Shown: positions 8,348 through 16,084, counted from the first letter of the stretch. The stretch is DNA of 26,153 bases from Desertivirga sp966211215 (GCA_966211215.1 CBIHNR010000064.1:1-26153), one strand, 5' to 3'. Made by a program: numbers and translations. Notes: generated by a model not told the origin, from the letters alone.

Positions 8348-11005
8348 ATGAACATTTTAAAAATCCAGGTACTTCGGGGACCGAACATCTGGTCAATTAA
8401 GAAAACTAAGCTCATACAAATGCAGCTAGACCTGCAAGAGCTTGAATATAAACCCAGCAATGAAATTCCGGGATTTAAACAGAGCTTAGAAAAGCTTATT
8501 CCCAGTCTATATACGCACCATTGCTCTCCAGGCCACGATGGAGGCTTCCTTGAGCGCGTTGAAGAAGGCACATGGATGGGGCATATTATTGAACATATCG
8601 CCCTCGAAATTCAAGTACTTGCTGGAATGGATGCTGGCTTTGGACGCACAAGGGGCACAAAAGCCACCGGTGTTTATAATGTGGTATTCTCGTACGTTGA
8701 AGAAAATGTAGGCGTTTTTGCTGCCGAATCTGCAGTTAGAATAGCTGAAGCTCTGGTAAAAGGAGAAGATTATCCATTAGAAGAGGACATAACTGCCATG
8801 CGGAAAATGCGCGATAAAGAGCGCTTTGGGCCAAGCACAGCTTCCATTGTCGACGAAGCTACTGCCCGCGATATTCCATACATCCGTATGAACAACTCCT
8901 CATTAGTGCAGCTCGGCTATGGCAAAAACCAAATGAGATTCCAGGCCACAATAACCGACAAGACAAGCAGCATTGCCGTTGATATAGCCGGCGACAAAGA
9001 AGAAACTAAGCGGATTTTGAAAGAACAGGCTATACCCGTTGCAGATGGCTCTACTGTAAGCAGTGAAGCTGAATTAAAAGATCTTATTGATGAAATTGGA
9101 TTTCCTTTAGTGATCAAACCGCAAAATGGAAATCATGGCAAAGGGGCAAGCATTAACATTAAAACCGAACAGCAGGCTATTGAGGCCTTGGCCCACGCTC
9201 AAAAGTATTCTCAAAAAGCTATTGTAGAACGCTTTATTATCGGGCATGATTTCAGGGTATTGGTAATCGCAAATAAGATGGTTGCTGCAGCCAAACGTAT
9301 TCCAGCCCATGTAACTGCAGACGGCAAACATACTATTGAGCAGCTAATTGAAATCGAAAATAAGGATCCGAGAAGAGGCTATGGACACGAAAATGTGCTT
9401 ACAGAAATAACAGTCGACAGGGACACATTAGACCTGCTTGCCAGAAATGGGTATTCCTTGCAAAGTATTCCGGCAAAGGGCGAAACAGTTTTTCTGAAAT
9501 CAACAGCCAACCTCAGTACCGGAGGCACTTCTTTAGATGTTACCGACATTGTACACCCGCACAATATCTTTGTTTGCGAACGAATAGCGAAGGTAATAGG
9601 GCTTGACATTTGCGGAATTGACATCATGGCACAAAACCTTTCGCAACCTCTGCAAGAAACGGGTGGGGTAGTTTTGGAAGTAAATGCTGCTCCCGGTTTC
9701 AGAATGCACCTCGCTCCAAGCGAAGGACAACCAAGAAACGTTGCGGTGCCAGTTTTAGATATGCTTTATCCCGTCGGAAAATCTGCCCGCATTCCAATTA
9801 TTGCAATAACCGGAACTAATGGAAAAACTACCACAACACGTCTAATCTCACATATTATTAAAAATAATGGCTATAGGGTTGGGTATACCACTTCTGATGG
9901 AATTTATATACAAAACTCATTGATGATTAAGGGAGACACAACCGGCCCTAATAGCGCCGAATTTGTATTAAAAGACCCGACCGTTGAGTTTGCAGTTTTA
10001 GAAACGGCCCGCGGCGGCATTTTACGGTCAGGCCTAGGGTTCAATCAATGCGATATTGCTGTGCTAACCAATATTCAGGAAGATCATTTGGGTATAGCTG
10101 ATATTAATACTCTCGACGACTTGGCAAGTGTAAAACAGGTTTTAATCGAAACCGTTAAACCACACGGCTGGGCGGTGCTCAATGCGGATAACGAATATTG
10201 CGTTAAAATTGGCAAAGAAACCGAGCACTGCAACGTTGCCTATTTCAGTATGTTTGAAAACAACACTGAAATCCAAGAGCATTGCCGTAAGGGTGGCGTA
10301 GCGGCAATTGTAGATAACGGATTTCTAACTATAAAAAAAGGCGATTGGAAAATCCGGATTACCAAAGTTTCACATATTCCCATCACATTTAATGGCACGG
10401 TAGACTTTATGACCCAAAATGCCATGGCAGCCAGCTTAGCCACCTTTTTATGGGGCTTTAAAATTGAAGACATCCGCACCTCTCTGGAAACATTTGTTCC
10501 ATCTACCGCCCACACACCGGGCAGAATGAACGTCTTTGAATTCCGAGATTTTAAAATCCTGGTAGACTATGCCCATAATCCCGACGGGTTGCGAGGCCTG
10601 CAAGGCTTTATTAATAATTCGGAAGCCTCATTCCACACGGGGGTGATCTCCGGAACTGGCGACCGCCGAGATGAAGATATCAAGGAGATAGGCAGAATAT
10701 CTGCCCGCATGTTTAATGACATTATTATTTGCCAGGAGAAATATTTGCGAGACAGAACTGCAGAAGAAATAGTAAACCTGATAGTTGAAGGAATTATAGA
10801 TGTAAAACCCGAAGCATCTTACAAGATTATTCTAAGCAGTGATGAAGCCTGGAATTATGTCATCAATAAAGTAAAACCGGGCGAACTCATTACAATTATC
10901 AGCGATTCGATAGACCACTCTTATGATAGAGTAAAAAGATACCTCGACGGAGAAGCTGCAAATAGCCTTAAGAGCTCTATTTTCAAGGATTTTAGCAGCG
11001 ATTAA
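8348..11005 (+). CDS. cphA: Cyanophycin synthetase (CphA1 type)
   Basis: An 885-residue three-domain enzyme of normal CphA1 length. Residues 1-160 form the CphA-specific N domain (MNILKIQVLRGPNIWS, CSPGHDGGF, GFGRTRGTK). Within it lies HIIEH (79-83), an HxxEH motif. Residues about 205-480 are an ATP-grasp domain (VIKPQNGNHGKGAS near 257, LEVNAAPGF near 445) that adds aspartate. Residues about 485 to the end are a Mur-ligase-like domain with P-loop ITGTNGKTTTTR (about 486-497), ETARGGILRSG and DYAHNPDG, which adds arginine to the side chain. Both ATP sites look intact, so it is not the shortened CphA2. The product is an insoluble cytoplasmic nitrogen store. The gene is transcribed away from cphB-iaaA, which degrade that product. 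A terminator follows about 105 bases downstream. Confidence 0.96.
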   Translation: MNILKIQVLRGPNIWSIKKTKLIQMQLDLQELEYKPSNEIPGFKQSLEKLIPSLYTHHCSPGHDGGFLERVEEGTWMGHIIEHIALEIQVLAGMDAGFGRTRGTKATGVYNVVFSYVEENVGVFAAESAVRIAEALVKGEDYPLEEDITAMRKMRDKERFGPSTASIVDEATARDIPYIRMNNSSLVQLGYGKNQMRFQATITDKTSSIAVDIAGDKEETKRILKEQAIPVADGSTVSSEAELKDLIDEIGFPLVIKPQNGNHGKGASINIKTEQQAIEALAHAQKYSQKAIVERFIIGHDFRVLVIANKMVAAAKRIPAHVTADGKHTIEQLIEIENKDPRRGYGHENVLTEITVDRDTLDLLARNGYSLQSIPAKGETVFLKSTANLSTGGTSLDVTDIVHPHNIFVCERIAKVIGLDICGIDIMAQNLSQPLQETGGVVLEVNAAPGFRMHLAPSEGQPRNVAVPVLDMLYPVGKSARIPIIAITGTNGKTTTTRLISHIIKNNGYRVGYTTSDGIYIQNSLMIKGDTTGPNSAEFVLKDPTVEFAVLETARGGILRSGLGFNQCDIAVLTNIQEDHLGIADINTLDDLASVKQVLIETVKPHGWAVLNADNEYCVKIGKETEHCNVAYFSMFENNTEIQEHCRKGGVAAIVDNGFLTIKKGDWKIRITKVSHIPITFNGTVDFMTQNAMAASLATFLWGFKIEDIRTSLETFVPSTAHTPGRMNVFEFRDFKILVDYAHNPDGLRGLQGFINNSEASFHTGVISGTGDRRDEDIKEIGRISARMFNDIIICQEKYLRDRTAEEIVNLIVEGIIDVKPEASYKIILSSDEAWNYVINKVKPGELITIISDSIDHSYDRVKRYLDGEAANSLKSSIFKDFSSD

Positions 11006-11025
11006 AAAAAAGTGAAAAAAAATTC

Positions 11026-11048
11026 AATCGCATAAAACAAATCGCATA
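11026..11048 (+). repeat. Short direct repeat after cphA
   Basis: AATCGCATA occurs at 11026-11034 and again at 11040-11048, in the AT-rich 3' untranslated part of cphA. A further small hairpin (AACCA/TGGTT, 11069-11086) follows. Meaning unknown; such short repeats can arise by chance. Confidence 0.35.
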
Positions 11049-11109
11049 TATCCCCGTTATTGATATATAACCAGCGAGAGTTGGTTTAATTGTGATAAGG
11101 TTTAGGTTG

Positions 11110-11145
11110 AACCCTGACGCTGCGAAGTGTCAGGGTTTATTTTTT
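11110..11145 (+). terminator. Intrinsic terminator of cphA
   Basis: Perfect 9-bp stem AACCCTGAC/GTCAGGGTT (11110-11118 and 11129-11137) followed on the plus strand by TATTTTTTA. It lies between cphA and the convergent 59-residue membrane protein gene. Confidence 0.88.
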
Positions 11146-11153
11146 ATAGGCGC

Positions 11154-11333
11154 TTAGTAAGTGCGTCCTTTTACAAGGGCGTTTACAAAGAATGCTGCGA
11201 AAACAGCTCCGATTATTGCTCCAAGCAAACCGAAAATCACCAAATCTGAAATTGCATAACCAGTTAATCCTCCGAAGATTGCTCCTAATATGAAGAATAA
11301 GCTGTAATCCTTGTTATCTTGTTCTTGTGCCAT
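11154..11333 (-). CDS. Small glycine-rich membrane protein, 59 residues
   Basis: An ATG at 11333 opens a 59-codon frame ending with TAA at 11154. It encodes MAQEQDNKDYSLFF, then two hydrophobic segments (about residues 11-31 and 32-53) rich in small residues (GAIFGGLTGYAI, GLLGAIIGAVFAAF), and ends NALVKGRTY. The GxxxG-like spacing suggests two packed transmembrane helices with a short turn. A good -7 box lies just upstream. No family is recognised; small proteins like this are common in Bacteroidota and are often missed by annotation. The frame is supported by its composition, promoter and clean start and stop; function unknown. Confidence 0.72.
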   Translation of the reverse strand: MAQEQDNKDYSLFFILGAIFGGLTGYAISDLVIFGLLGAIIGAVFAAFFVNALVKGRTY

Positions 11334-11349
11334 TTTATTAAATTTTCAG

Positions 11350-11357
11350 CAAAGGTA
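11350..11357 (-). promoter_or_regulatory. Candidate -7 element for the small membrane protein gene
   Basis: TACCTTTG on the minus strand matches TAnnTTTG exactly, 17 bases upstream of the ATG at 11333. The -33 region is poor. The predicted leader would be only about 10 bases. Confidence 0.5.
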
Positions 11358-11581
11358 AGTTATTCACAAAAATGTCATTAATAAAAACCAGAAAATATTC
11401 AATCAAAATAATTACAGGATTGATTGATTGCAGCAATAAAGGAAGGTAACCAGATCATATTTACCGGCCACAGAAAAATCTTCTTGGAAACACGGATTTG
11501 ACTGAGCTTGAACCGTGCCGGCGCATAAGGAACGTCTACTTGGAAAGTTGGCACAATAATGCTTGCAGCATTCCAATAAAT

Positions 11582-11613
11582 AAAAAACCGTTGTATGCTT
11601 TCCATACAACGGT
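11582..11613 (-). terminator. Strong intrinsic terminator in the gene-free gap
   Basis: Perfect 11-bp stem ACCGTTGTATG/CATACAACGGT with a 5-base loop. On the minus strand it is followed by TTTTTTATTTATT. No protein gene ends close by on this strand, which suggests an unannotated transcript. Confidence 0.85.
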
Positions 11614-11720
11614 AATCCCAAAATTTACAATTAAAAACCTTTTCCCTTAAAGCCCTTTCACGATATTGAGAATTATTGGGAAGAAATCTCTTAGGCTCCA
11701 AGGTGGTTAACCTTATCCCT
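11582..11720 (-). ncRNA. Possible small RNA or long 3' untranslated region ending in a strong terminator
   Basis: The 474 bases from 11334 to 11807 hold no convincing protein gene. A minus-strand transcript ending here would finish at a very strong terminator (11582-11613). Upstream is a weak promoter-like TAATTTAG (11719-11726) with a TTG 22 bases before it. Together they could define an RNA of roughly 130-140 bases. No known RNA family was recognised. The alternative is the 3' end of the ahpD transcript, whose stop is 195 bases upstream. The rest of the gap (11358-11580) shows only a small AATGCT/AGCATT stem. Confidence 0.3.
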
Positions 11721-11763
11721 AAATTAGAAAAAGTTTATTATTTTAATACAATGTTAAATTTCT

Positions 11764-11797
11764 ATTTTTTTCCACATTCTTTTTAATTGTGGAAAAA
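11764..11797. repeat. AT-rich inverted repeat behind ahpD
   Basis: Arms TTTTTTCCACA and TGTGGAAAAAA around an AT-rich loop, 11 bases downstream of the ahpD stop. The T run lies before the stem on both strands, so it is not a classical terminator. It may be a 3' stabilising hairpin. Confidence 0.45.
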
Positions 11798-11807
11798 ACG
11801 GGCCTGA

Positions 11808-12392
11808 TTAAAATATAACTTTTCCGGTGGCAGTAATTAATGAAGCAATACGTACGGCATCAAAAATACGTTCCTCTGTTGTTCCAAGCTTAATTAAAGA
11901 ATCCTCATGCGCATTCACGCACATCTCGCAGCCATTCACTGCAGAAACTGCAAGGCTTAGCAACTCAAAGAACTCTTTTCCGGTAACAGGCTTAACCATA
12001 ATTTGCATACGGATACGGGCTGGGATCTGAGTGTATTTCTCCTTCTGAGTAAAATGTCTGAAACGGTAAAAAATGTTGTTAGAGGCTAAAAGGGATGCAC
12101 AAGCAACCGCCTCCGCAATCTCTTCTGCCGTCGCCTCATTTTTCTCTGCAAAAGCCGAATAAAAAGCTAATAATGGCTTATTTTGATTGTTAGCGGCAAT
12201 ACTGATACCTATCAACCCAATCTCCTTGCCAGATAAATGCTCCGACGTAAGAATACTGTTGAAATTTACCTTAAAGTCTCTTAAATAACGAGACTGTCCT
12301 TTTTCTAATAAATCTAACGTATCGGTACGGAAATCCGAAGGCAAGCTAATGCTTTCTAAAAATTCTGTTATTACTTCTGTAGTTTCGCTCAT
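11808..12392 (-). CDS. AhpD-like alkylhydroperoxidase (carboxymuconolactone decarboxylase family)
   Basis: A 194-residue all-helical protein of the AhpD family. The redox motif CEMCVNAH is present with Cys155, Cys158 and His162, matching the CxxCxxxH active site. In mycobacteria AhpD reduces AhpC with electrons from a lipoyl protein; the same partnership is likely here because the gene lies directly behind a 2-Cys peroxiredoxin of matching type. No signal peptide, so cytoplasmic. The two genes are 68 bases apart and separated by a stable hairpin, so AhpD is probably made at a lower level than the peroxiredoxin or from partial read-through. Confidence 0.88.
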   Translation of the reverse strand: MSETTEVITEFLESISLPSDFRTDTLDLLEKGQSRYLRDFKVNFNSILTSEHLSGKEIGLIGISIAANNQNKPLLAFYSAFAEKNEATAEEIAEAVACASLLASNNIFYRFRHFTQKEKYTQIPARIRMQIMVKPVTGKEFFELLSLAVSAVNGCEMCVNAHEDSLIKLGTTEERIFDAVRIASLITATGKVIF

Positions 12393-12414
12393 TTTGAAAA
12401 AATCTTTTGGTTAC

Positions 12415-12445
12415 AAAAAATCCCCGGTAAACCGGGGATTTTATT
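12415..12445. terminator. Terminator-like hairpin between peroxiredoxin and ahpD
   Basis: An 11-bp GC-rich stem centred on ATCCCCGG/CCGGGGAT with a TAAA loop, flanked by AAAAAA on the left and TTTTATTT on the right. It therefore has a U tract in either direction. It lies inside the presumed peroxiredoxin-ahpD unit. Confidence 0.8.
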
Positions 12446-12460
12446 TCGTTGTTTTTAATT

Positions 12461-13006
12461 CTAAGCACTTAAAGTCTCCTGGCCTTTTTCCCAGTTACAA
12501 GGGCAAAGCTCGTCAGTTTGTAAACCGTCTAATACACGTAAAACTTCTTTAACGTTACGGCCAACGCTTAAATCGTTAACACTAACCCAACGCACAATAC
12601 CTTGAGGGTCTATGATGAAAGTTGCACGGTAAGCAATCTTTTCAGTTGGCTCTAAAATGCCAAGCTCTTCAGCTAATGATTTAGAAGTATCAGCTAACAT
12701 CGGGAACTTAAGGTCACGTAGATCTTCATGATCTTTTCTCCATGCAAGGTGAACAAACTCAGAGTCAGTAGAAGCACCAATTAAACGTGCATCTCTATCG
12801 CGGAATTCGCCATATGCTTTGTTGAATTCAGCAATTTCTGTAGGGCAAACAAATGTGAAATCTTTTGGCCACCAGAACATTACTGTCCAAACGTTATCAT
12901 CATTAGTTAAATAATCAGAAGTCAGAGTATCAAACTCTTTACCTTTTTCAGTGCTCACAACTGCTTTTTTAGAAAATGATGGGAATTTCTGTCCTATAGT
13001 AATCAT
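12461..13006 (-). CDS. 2-Cys peroxiredoxin (AhpC-like)
   Basis: A 181-residue thioredoxin-fold peroxidase. The peroxidatic Cys54 lies in FTFVCPTE; C-terminal Cys168 and Cys170 (ELCPCNW) are the resolving candidates, similar to the three-cysteine AhpC of mycobacteria that works with AhpD. It reduces hydrogen peroxide, organic peroxides or peroxynitrite in the cytoplasm. The start ATG at 13006 gives the expected MITIGQKFPSF N terminus. A near-consensus promoter lies just upstream and an AhpD partner follows. It is not accompanied by AhpF, consistent with AhpD as reductant. Confidence 0.93.
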   Translation of the reverse strand: MITIGQKFPSFSKKAVVSTEKGKEFDTLTSDYLTNDDNVWTVMFWWPKDFTFVCPTEIAEFNKAYGEFRDRDARLIGASTDSEFVHLAWRKDHEDLRDLKFPMLADTSKSLAEELGILEPTEKIAYRATFIIDPQGIVRWVSVNDLSVGRNVKEVLRVLDGLQTDELCPCNWEKGQETLSA

Positions 13007-13028
13007 ATACTTCTTTTTTTAGTTGCCA

Positions 13029-13059
13029 CAAAGATAAGGGTATCGGCAACTCGGGGCAA
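13029..13059 (-). promoter_or_regulatory. Promoter of the peroxiredoxin gene
   Basis: On the minus strand TTG (13057-13059), a 20-base spacer and TATCTTTG (13029-13036), 23 bases before the ATG. This is an exact match to the Bacteroidota primary-sigma consensus and the best promoter in the window. Confidence 0.7.
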
Positions 13060-13126
13060 TCCAAAAAGACTCTAAATTGATCGTTTTTCTCAATGCGATA
13101 TAGATAAAATCTATAACAACACCATT

Positions 13127-14455
13127 TTAATCAATAATCTCCTTGGGAAACAGGAGGGTAAATGTAGTTCCCTTTTGGATAACCGAACTTACATCGATTT
13201 TTATTTTGTGATAATTGGCAATGCTTTGCACTATCGACAAACCTAACCCGTATCCAACGCCTCCCTGAGAAAGGTTTGATTTTTTAAAGCGGTTAAAGAT
13301 TGTAGGTATATCATCTGATGGGATTCCGATGCCAGTATCCGAAATAAAAATCTGGTAAAAACTTCCTTTATGATAAGAATCGGTTACTTTAATATTACCC
13401 TTTGGCTTATTGTACTTAATAGCGTTATTAACAAGGTTATAAATTAATTGATATAATAAATCGCGGTTACATCTCTTAATAACAACATCATTATTTAGTT
13501 CCAGGCTAAAAGAAATCTCTTTCTCTTCTAGCCTGTGGCTGATATCCTCCATCACATCCTCAAATAACTCTCTAACACTAACAGAATCTGACTTAGCAAA
13601 CTGCTCATTCTCAATCCTCGAAATCAATAACAAAGAATTAACAATCTTCTTCAGGCGGTTTAACGTACGATGCATTTCAATAAGGCGCCTCTGCACCAAT
13701 TCACTCACATCAGCTTCACCCATTAAATTCTCAATCTTATTTTGAAGAATACTGATTGGCGTCATTAACTCATGCGAAGCATTGGCGGTAAACTCCCGCT
13801 CTTTCTCAAAGGCTTCGTGAATTTGCTCCATTAAGGATATGAGGGAATTATCCAGATATTGAAAATCAGAAGTAGACGTTTTTATTGGATGAGAATCCTC
13901 GTTAAAAGGAAACTTACGATTCAACAGCTTGCTTTTTATAATCTTATCAAGTGGCGCAAGCAAAAACCGTGTATAAATCAAGTCGGCTATTAAAGTGATT
14001 AAGATAAGAGTGATAAGCACAATGGATGCAATACGCTGTAAAGGCCTGTTATACTGGCTTATAGTTGCCGTTGTTTTTCCAATTTCCAACAGATAGTGTT
14101 TTTTACCCATCTGGAAAGTATGGATAAGAACCCGATAGTTTAATGTATCTTGCTCCACAATACGTTCGGAAGTTTCAATGGTGTCAATAAGATATTTTCC
14201 GCTAACTGGCTCTAAGGCAATGTACTCCTCCTTAAGCATGGTATAACTACCGTAACTTTCCTCCCCTTGCAAATAGTAATCAACTCCATTCTTATTAATG
14301 GTTTTCATTACTTTCTTTTGCTGCTCGCGAAGATAAAAATTGGTGTATTTAAAAGCTATGCTTTCTACAAGGGTGGGTAGCAATAAAATAAAAAGCAATA
14401 CAATAGCAAGCTTGGATAGGGTAATGAACAGGGTAAGCTTGGTAGTTAACTTCAC
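13127..14455 (-). CDS. Two-component sensor histidine kinase
   Basis: A 442-residue membrane kinase. TM1 lies at about residues 7-34, a periplasmic sensor region of about 105 residues follows, and TM2 lies at about 142-166. The dimerisation domain has the phospho-accepting His228 in NASHELMTPISIL. The ATPase domain has the N box (LVNNAIKYNKPKG), G1 (DTGIGI), an F box and G2 (GYGLGLSIV). The start is GTG at 14455, overlapping the response-regulator stop (GTGA), which supports this start. It senses an unknown envelope signal and phosphorylates the regulator encoded just upstream. Last gene of a tightly packed minus-strand cluster. Confidence 0.93.
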   Translation of the reverse strand: MKLTTKLTLFITLSKLAIVLLFILLLPTLVESIAFKYTNFYLREQQKKVMKTINKNGVDYYLQGEESYGSYTMLKEEYIALEPVSGKYLIDTIETSERIVEQDTLNYRVLIHTFQMGKKHYLLEIGKTTATISQYNRPLQRIASIVLITLILITLIADLIYTRFLLAPLDKIIKSKLLNRKFPFNEDSHPIKTSTSDFQYLDNSLISLMEQIHEAFEKEREFTANASHELMTPISILQNKIENLMGEADVSELVQRRLIEMHRTLNRLKKIVNSLLLISRIENEQFAKSDSVSVRELFEDVMEDISHRLEEKEISFSLELNNDVVIKRCNRDLLYQLIYNLVNNAIKYNKPKGNIKVTDSYHKGSFYQIFISDTGIGIPSDDIPTIFNRFKKSNLSQGGVGYGLGLSIVQSIANYHKIKIDVSSVIQKGTTFTLLFPKEIID

Positions 14456-15132
14456 TCTTGCTTTTTGATTTTGTAGCCAACGCCGCGTACTGTTTCCAGC
14501 CAGTCAACCTGGCCATGGGCTCCCAGCTTTTTACGAATGTTTTTTATATGGACATCGATATAATTCGAATCATAGTCGTCATCAACAAAACTGCCCCAAA
14601 TATGCTCGCTTAGCTGGATGCGCGTTAACACCCTGTTTTTATGCAATAACATATAGCTTAACAGGTCGAACTCTTTTCTAGTGAGGTCAATCTCATTTTC
14701 TTCTTTACTTACTACACGCTTTTGGAGATCAATAGAAAACTCTCCAAGTTTAATTGACTGATTTTTAATTCCAAACTTCCGCCTGGATATCGCTTGAATA
14801 CGAGATTGCAATTCTAACAAAGAAAAAGGCTTAGGTAAATAATCATCAGCGCCTAAATCTAATCCTTTGATGCGGTCTTCAATATTGCCACGTGCTGTAA
14901 GAATGATAAATGCTGCCTCCGAATTATTCTTTTTAGCTTGTTCCAAAACTACCAGGCCATCTTTATCAGGCAGGCCTAAGTCTAGCAGTACGAAATCGTA
15001 TTGGTTTACTTCGATCTGCTCTAAGCCCTGCCTGGCAGTATGTGCTAAATCGCAAATAAAGAAAGCCTTTTTCAAAAAAGCTTCCACCTCGTAAGCCAAG
15101 GTTTTCTCGTCTTCTACAATTAATATTTTCAA
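14452..15132 (-). CDS. OmpR-family response regulator with a TTG start
   Basis: A 226-residue regulator. The receiver domain has the acidic pair Glu7-Asp8, phospho-acceptor Asp51 (LLDLGLPD), Thr79 and Lys101 (LPKPF). A winged-helix DNA-binding domain follows (LTRKEFDLLSYML, VDVHIKNIRKKLG-type region, TVRGVGYKI). The start must be TTG at 15132: the codon two before it is the in-frame TAA of the barrel gene, and no ATG occurs in the first half of the receiver. The spacing to the barrel stop is 3 bases and the overlap with the kinase is 4 bases, so the three genes are most likely translationally coupled. Targets unknown. Confidence 0.93.
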   Translation of the reverse strand: MKILIVEDEKTLAYEVEAFLKKAFFICDLAHTARQGLEQIEVNQYDFVLLDLGLPDKDGLVVLEQAKKNNSEAAFIILTARGNIEDRIKGLDLGADDYLPKPFSLLELQSRIQAISRRKFGIKNQSIKLGEFSIDLQKRVVSKEENEIDLTRKEFDLLSYMLLHKNRVLTRIQLSEHIWGSFVDDDYDSNYIDVHIKNIRKKLGAHGQVDWLETVRGVGYKIKKQE

Positions 15133-15135
15133 GGC

Positions 15136-16074
15136 TTAGTGTTTACTTTTATAAAACAGATATATAAAACTTAATGTGAAGTATGATTGGTTCCTATTAC
15201 TTATTAGATCCGAGTTCTTGTTTGGAATTGAAACTTGATACGCAGCTTCTAAAGTATAGTGATCTCGATTGTATGCTAAAGGCAAACAAAAGCTGGTAGT
15301 TAAAAGGTTAAAACTTGAAGACTCTATGTATGTCTCCGTTTCACTATCACTATCCGACAATAACTCTCTGAACCTTTTCCCCCTCCTACCAAGAGGTGAA
15401 TTTTCCAAAGGCAGGTTGTTATCGGTAGCTTCAATTTGCCTCTTCTCATAATGGCCAATGACCTGGGTTCCTCCTGTCAATTGAACCGAAGGCTTTACTG
15501 ATATATAATCATTCTTACTAAATAAGCGCGTCAAAGGAATTTCTTTGGACGCATTAAAAGTCAAAAAGAAATCGTTTAGTTTATTACCGGAACTATCCCT
15601 TACATTTCCAAAAACATAATCGCCGAGTAAACCGGTATTAAACCATTTCCAATCATAAGACAAGCCAGCCCTTGCAGCATTAGGATTAACCGATTGAGGT
15701 AATGGCGAGTTTTTAGCGAAAATATAGCGGGTGTACAACAAACTTGCTCCTAGTTTCTTCGAAATATCAAAATCATAACCAAGAGAAAGGTCTGACTGGG
15801 AAATACCTGAACCTGAATTGAGCAATTTCAAAGCCGAGGCTGAGGCGTTCAAACCACTTTTATGCTGATATATCATTGAAACCGTTCCATAAGGCAATTT
15901 TTCTGCAGTGGTTTGGCCATAATAATTGGTTGTATTTCCATAGCTTGTGCCCAAAACAAAAACAGAAGTTTTGTCTTCCTCGACTTTAACTGTATCAACA
16001 ACAGCAGCTTTCGTTTGTGCCGAAATCCTCAAAACCGATAACAGCACAAAAAATCCCGTAAAAAAAACCTTCAT
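15136..16074 (-). CDS. Predicted outer-membrane beta-barrel protein
   Basis: A 312-residue exported protein: signal peptide MKVFFTGFFVLLSVLRISAQ, then alternating hydrophobic/polar strands rich in Tyr, Phe, Leu and Asn (GASLLYTRYIF, YDWKWFNTGLLGDYVFG), ending with an amphipathic strand FTLSFIYLFYKSKH. These fit an outer-membrane barrel of roughly 10-14 strands; the family was not recognised. One loop (LENSPLGRRGKRFRELL) is charged and looks like a translated palindromic repeat. It is the gene immediately before a two-component system, 3 bases from the regulator, so it may take part in signal sensing or be controlled by the system. Confidence 0.75.
   Translation of the reverse strand: MKVFFTGFFVLLSVLRISAQTKAAVVDTVKVEEDKTSVFVLGTSYGNTTNYYGQTTAEKLPYGTVSMIYQHKSGLNASASALKLLNSGSGISQSDLSLGYDFDISKKLGASLLYTRYIFAKNSPLPQSVNPNAARAGLSYDWKWFNTGLLGDYVFGNVRDSSGNKLNDFFLTFNASKEIPLTRLFSKNDYISVKPSVQLTGGTQVIGHYEKRQIEATDNNLPLENSPLGRRGKRFRELLSDSDSETETYIESSSFNLLTTSFCLPLAYNRDHYTLEAAYQVSIPNKNSDLISNRNQSYFTLSFIYLFYKSKH
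15373..15411. repeat. Imperfect palindromic repeat inside the barrel gene
   Basis: A 39-base segment (13 codons) with arms CCTTT/AAAGG and CCTC/GAGG, read in frame as part of the PLENSPLGRRGKR loop. G- and C-run palindromes of this look are usually intergenic in this group; another G/C-run palindrome lies after cysD. Confidence 0.4.
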
Positions 16075-16084
16075 AAATAATCAA

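Noticed and set aside
11399..11701. Minus-strand frame of 100 codons in the gap before ahpD
   Set aside because: It runs straight through the strong terminator hairpin, has no domain, signal or typical codon pattern, and an overlapping frame is equally open.
11764..11797. Inverted repeat after ahpD read as a terminator
   Set aside because: On either strand the T run precedes rather than follows the stem, so it was listed only as a repeat.
13099..13115. Perfect small hairpin TATAGAT/ATCTATA behind the kinase gene
   Set aside because: It is only A/T-rich, has no following T tract on the minus strand, and such hairpins are expected by chance in this composition.
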